64,000 nt of DNA from Gammaproteobacteria bacterium. GTDB taxonomy: Bacteria > Pseudomonadota > Gammaproteobacteria > Steroidobacterales > GCA-2729495. The stretch lies in NCBI GenBank assembly GCA_016874095.1, contig VGVH01000010.1:22841-86840 (forward strand). The letters run 5' to 3'. The notes beneath the pieces are model-generated. The model saw only the letters and a program-made list of their open reading frames with translations. It made no database searches and was not told the origin of the DNA. How positions within the stretch are numbered: position 1 is the first letter of the stretch; every line of letters begins with the position of its first letter. Made by a program: the position numbers and the translations under genes. Shown here one piece after another: positions 61,666-64,000 of the stretch.

Positions 61666-62172
61666 TCAGGGCTTCGCGCTCCCGCCGAGACCGATGTCGT
61701 TCGGCCGCCGGTCGTCGGCGATCGCGCCGATCTTCCACTCCCCGCCGGTCTTCAGCAGCAGGTACACCTCGGGAAACGAGTCGCTGCGCGGTGGCTGGCC
61801 GGCACGCTCGGAGCGGGTCTTCGTGCGGGTCCAGACGGTCGCGATGTCACCGGCAACGCGCGTGTCGACGATTTCCACCTCGCGTTTGTAGCCCGAGGTA
61901 GCCGAGAACAGCACCGGCCCGATCGTCGACCAGTGCCCCGTGAGGTCCGTGGACACGCCCGCCGGTGCGCCGCCGAGCCCCGTGTGCGCGGGCCGAACGC
62001 TGAACTGCACGCCGCCCTTGGCGAACAGCGCCGTCGCGGCCTTCAGGTCGCGGGCGGTGATGGCGGCGTTCATCGCCTTGACGACCGCGACCGGGTCGGA
62101 AGACGGCGGGGCCGCTGAAGCACCGACGGCGAGCCACAGCCAGACGCAGGCGGTGCAGAAAAAGCGGTACAT
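61666..62172 (-). CDS. Secreted SnoaL/NTF2-like protein
   Basis: 168 residues with a signal peptide (FCTACVWLWLAVGASA-A). The rest follows the NTF2-like cone: VAVVKAMNAAITARDLKAATALFAKGG, a central domain and YLLLKTGGEWKIGAIADDRR. This fold binds or converts small molecules; no active-site residues could be assigned. Confidence 0.75.
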   Translation of the reverse strand: MYRFFCTACVWLWLAVGASAAPPSSDPVAVVKAMNAAITARDLKAATALFAKGGVQFSVRPAHTGLGGAPAGVSTDLTGHWSTIGPVLFSATSGYKREVEIVDTRVAGDIATVWTRTKTRSERAGQPPRSDSFPEVYLLLKTGGEWKIGAIADDRRPNDIGLGGSAKP

Positions 62173-62340
62173 GGATCATTCCTCGCGCAGCGGGCTGCCT
62201 GCCCGCATCGCCACTGTACGCGCGAGAGCCCCCGCGTGGCATCCGGGCCGGTACCTATGACGCCATTTCCCATGGCATTGCCGGGATTCTTGATCTGGCC
62301 CTCTGGCGCTCCTGGCCCATACTGCGTGTACCATTACCGT

Positions 62341-62361
62341 CATACACATCGGAGGTGTATG
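62341..62361 (+). promoter_or_regulatory. vapBC operator palindrome
   Basis: CATACAC (62341-62347) and GTGTATG (62355-62361) form a 7-bp inverted repeat with 7-nt spacing just before vapB, and the Shine-Dalgarno GGAGG lies between the arms. Such palindromes are bound by VapB-VapC complexes for self-repression, and binding here would also hide the ribosome site. Confidence 0.65.
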
Positions 62362-62366
62362 GCGCC

Positions 62367-62636
62367 ATGCGAACCAATATCGTGCTCGACGAGAAACTCG
62401 TGGCCAGGGCCATGAAGAAGGCCGGCGCAAAGACCATGCGCGAGACCATTCACATTGCGCTGCGGGAATACGTGAGCGAGCCCGACTACGACGGCCTGCT
62501 TGCGCTTGCGGGAGCCAATCTCATCGATCCGGATTACGACCCGAAGGCTGGCTATCCGCCGGTTGCCATCGTCCAGGAACCGCCGACCCGTTACCGGGCG
62601 CGCCGGACGCGGTACCGCGCCGCGCGACCGAAATGA
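62367..62636 (+). CDS. vapB: VapB-type antitoxin
   Basis: 89 residues. MRTNIVLDEKLVARAMKKAG is the ribbon-helix-helix start typical of VapB; HIALREYVSEPDYDGLLALAG follows. The C-terminal part, ending basic (RYRARRTRYRAARPK), is expected to wrap the toxin. The ATG at 62367 is chosen from family alignment; a GTG at 62355 would place the start on the operator. It overlaps vapC. Confidence 0.88.
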   Translation: MRTNIVLDEKLVARAMKKAGAKTMRETIHIALREYVSEPDYDGLLALAGANLIDPDYDPKAGYPPVAIVQEPPTRYRARRTRYRAARPK

Positions 62637-63031
62637 TGCTCGACAGTTCGGTTCTGATCGGCCACTTGCGCCAGTCGAACACGCCGGAAGTGCGGCGGCT
62701 GCGCAAGGCTCTGGAAACGCGCGAGCCACTGATCCTGCCCGATATCGTCCTGATGGAAGTCCTGAGCGGCGCGCGAGATCTGGCCGCATTCCTGCGACTG
62801 GAGCAGAACCTCCTGCGTCACCGGCGCTTCGTCCCGCAGGACGGGCGGGCACTGGCACGTCACGCCGCGTGGCTATACGCGCGCTGCCGCTGGGCGGGCA
62901 TTACACCGCGCAGCCCGAACGACTGCCTGGTGGCCTGCTCTGCCATCGAGGCCGGCGAACCGCTGCTGCACCAGGACCGCGACTTCGAGCGCATCGCATC
63001 GATCGAGCCGGCCCTGCGCCTGGTCAACTGA
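62633..63031 (+). CDS. vapC: VapC-type PIN-domain toxin
   Basis: 132 residues. PIN-domain acidic residues D4 (LDSS), E42 (MEVLSG), D97 (NDCLVA) and D115/D117 (QDRDF) are in place, so the Mg-dependent RNase should be active. VapC toxins cut tRNA or rRNA when VapB is degraded. The ATG overlaps the vapB stop (ATGATG), typical for such pairs. Confidence 0.9.
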   Translation: MMLDSSVLIGHLRQSNTPEVRRLRKALETREPLILPDIVLMEVLSGARDLAAFLRLEQNLLRHRRFVPQDGRALARHAAWLYARCRWAGITPRSPNDCLVACSAIEAGEPLLHQDRDFERIASIEPALRLVN

Positions 63032-63036
63032 CCCAA

Positions 63037-63101
63037 CGGGTGCCGGGTCGCAGCTTTGCCACCCGGCGGGTGCCGACCCGGCGGGTGCCGGGTCGCAGCT
63101 T
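63037..63101. repeat. Direct repeat CGGGTGCCGGGTCGCAGCTT
   Basis: The 20-base unit occurs at 63037-63056 and 63082-63101, with a half unit CGGGTGCCGACCCGG at 63067-63081 between. It lies just after vapC in the 233-nt gap before the fasciclin gene; the rest of that gap shows no gene. Confidence 0.7.
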
Positions 63102-63264
63102 CGCAGGATTCCAGCCACTCGAAATCCGCGCCATCCGCCCGCTGCGGCGCAACGCCGCAGGGCGGCCACATTCTGGTGAATCCAACTGCGCAGCGCGCAG
63201 CGAAGTAGCCAAAGACCGGTCAGCTTTTCGCTTCTAACAATCCATAAACAGGAGTCATTCAGCC

Positions 63265-63789
63265 ATGAACCTCTTTGCTGCCGCCGCTCGCCCGATGCGG
63301 TTCACCTTCATTACCTTGGTTGCTGCCTTCAGCCTCGCCGCCACGCCACTGGCATTCGCGGGCGCACACAACGCGAAGAAGGACATCGTCGACACGGCCG
63401 TCGCGGCCGGTTCTTTCAATACACTGGCCGCAGCACTGACCGCTGCCGACCTGGTGGGCGCGCTGAAGGGCGCGGGGCCGTTCACGGTTTTCGCGCCGAC
63501 CGATGACGCCTTCGCGAAACTGCCGGCGGGCACCCTCGACTCGCTGCTGAAGCCGGAAAACAAGGAAAAGCTCAAGGGCATCCTGCTGTACCACGTGGTC
63601 TCCGGAAAGATCATGGCAGCTGACATCCAGGGCGCCGCGAGCCCGGCCACGCTGCAGGGCGCGACCATCGACGTCAAGGCCGCGGGTGGTGGCGTGACCG
63701 TCAACGGCGCGAAGGTTACGGGTGCCGACGTCGGCGCATCCAACGGTGTGATTCACGTGATCGATGCGGTGATCCTGCCGCCCGGCTGA
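63265..63789 (+). CDS. Secreted fasciclin-domain protein
   Basis: 174 residues. A signal peptide ([21 protein letters not shown]) leads to one FAS1 domain: [57 protein letters not shown] and the H2-type end [17 protein letters not shown]1 proteins take part in adhesion or matrix. CAGGAG is upstream of the ATG. An intrinsic terminator follows. Confidence 0.92.
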   Translation: MNLFAAAARPMRFTFITLVAAFSLAATPLAFAGAHNAKKDIVDTAVAAGSFNTLAAALTAADLVGALKGAGPFTVFAPTDDAFAKLPAGTLDSLLKPENKEKLKGILLYHVVSGKIMAADIQGAASPATLQGATIDVKAAGGGVTVNGAKVTGADVGASNGVIHVIDAVILPPG

Positions 63790-63812
63790 TCGCAGGGGAA
63801 AAACTCGTGATT

Positions 63813-63848
63813 GCGGCCGCCTGACGAATCAGGCGGCCGCTTCATTTT
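63813..63848 (+). terminator. Intrinsic terminator of fasciclin gene
   Basis: A perfect 12-bp stem, GCGGCCGCCTGA (63813-63824), loop CGAA and its complement (63829-63840), is followed by TTCATTTT. It lies 23 nt after the fasciclin stop. Confidence 0.9.
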
Positions 63849-63884
63849 GCGAGATTGATTGCGGCTGGGTCGCGGGTTGTGACA

Positions 63885-63923
63885 GTCGCGGCTTGCGCCT
63901 GTCGCGGCTTGCGCCGCTCCTAC
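63885..63923. repeat. REP-like element, one partial and one full copy
   Basis: A partial unit GTCGCGGCTTGCGCC (63885-63899) is followed by the full GTCGCGGCTTGCGCCGCTCCTAC (63901-63923), identical to the element at 26947-26969. The CTA near its end supplies the stop of the partial gene on the minus strand. Confidence 0.75.
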
Positions 63924-64000
63924 GTGAGGCCGGGGAAGGTTCCGTCCAGCGTCGAGGCCACCTGCACGTCGGGGATGTTGAACAGGCTCTTCCAGTCCTT
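63920..64000 (-). CDS. Partial gene, 3' end only
   Basis: The last 26 codons of a minus-strand gene (KDWKSLFNIPDVQVAS ... TFPGLT) before a TAG that lies in the REP-like element. The coding part continues past the right edge. Too short to assign a family. Confidence 0.45.
   Translation of the reverse strand, partial: KDWKSLFNIPDVQVASTLDGTFPGLT

Noticed and set aside
63037..63101. CRISPR-like repeat
   Set aside because: Only two and a half units with unequal spacing, no spacer pattern and no cas genes.

Overview
The window is a high-GC, gene-dense bacterial chromosome segment. FadD of the proteobacterial type, ErpA/IscA and Grx4-type Fe-S proteins, a fused indolepyruvate:ferredoxin oxidoreductase, Tat and lipoprotein signals and a sigma32-type heat-shock promoter all point to an aerobic gammaproteobacterium. 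A Steroidobacterales/Nevskiales-like lineage would fit, but that placement is inference. No rRNA, tRNA or CRISPR array was seen. Several genes carry internal deletions or are reduced to stubs.

1-12 kb: fadD (cut by the left edge) follows an S46 dipeptidyl-peptidase. Next comes an isoprenoid locus: one polypeptide that reads as a class II HMG-CoA reductase fused to a mevalonate kinase, then type 1 IPP isomerase and an SDR. It converges on a collapsed ABC transporter stub and on an overlapping crtY-crtI-crtB carotenoid operon led by a redoxin-like secreted protein. 12-22 kb: Hsp20 with a heat-shock promoter, a trans-sulfuration enzyme, a cupin, an acyl-CoA dehydrogenase, a glutamine-synthetase-like ligase, an internally deleted RidA overlapping purU, DAHP synthase, a beta-propeller protein and a Tat-signal SDR.

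21.7-33.2 kb is the most unusual part. A Rieske oxygenase with its own promoter and an MFS transporter flank a six-gene minus-strand operon: Rieske oxygenase, isochorismatase-type amidase, polysaccharide-deacetylase-type hydrolase, a 96-aa basic protein and two tandem bicupins. It looks like an uncharacterised oxidative catabolic route for an aromatic or N-containing compound. Four of the six proteins carry Lys/Ala-rich tails. A molybdenum hydroxylase large subunit and an orphan 200-aa protein with a broken paralogue stand beside it. Palindromic repeats sit in the convergent junctions.

33-47 kb: a flavoprotein ending in two haem c motifs, a Spinster-type MFS transporter, the fused IOR, a NahK-like kinase, and an Fe-S trafficking island (erpA, a Cys-rich MarR regulator, an iscA-type carrier, and a glutaredoxin/degenerate IscA/rhodanese fusion). 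Then a DUF4397 lipoprotein and a class C beta-lactamase-like hydrolase. 47-56 kb: a YcbK-like peptidase, a third Rieske oxygenase with a lipoprotein, a Tat-signal flavin amine oxidase, DUF1015, GFA, VOC, two SDR/membrane genes, small membrane proteins and a shortened YciH. 56-59 kb is a mobile-element scar: a glutathione-transferase 3' end joined to an integrase fragment, an AT-richer orphan secreted protein and a full IS91-type transposase. 59-64 kb: a luciferase-like oxidoreductase, small genes, a vapBC pair with a palindromic operator, a fasciclin protein with a strong terminator, and a partial gene at the right edge.
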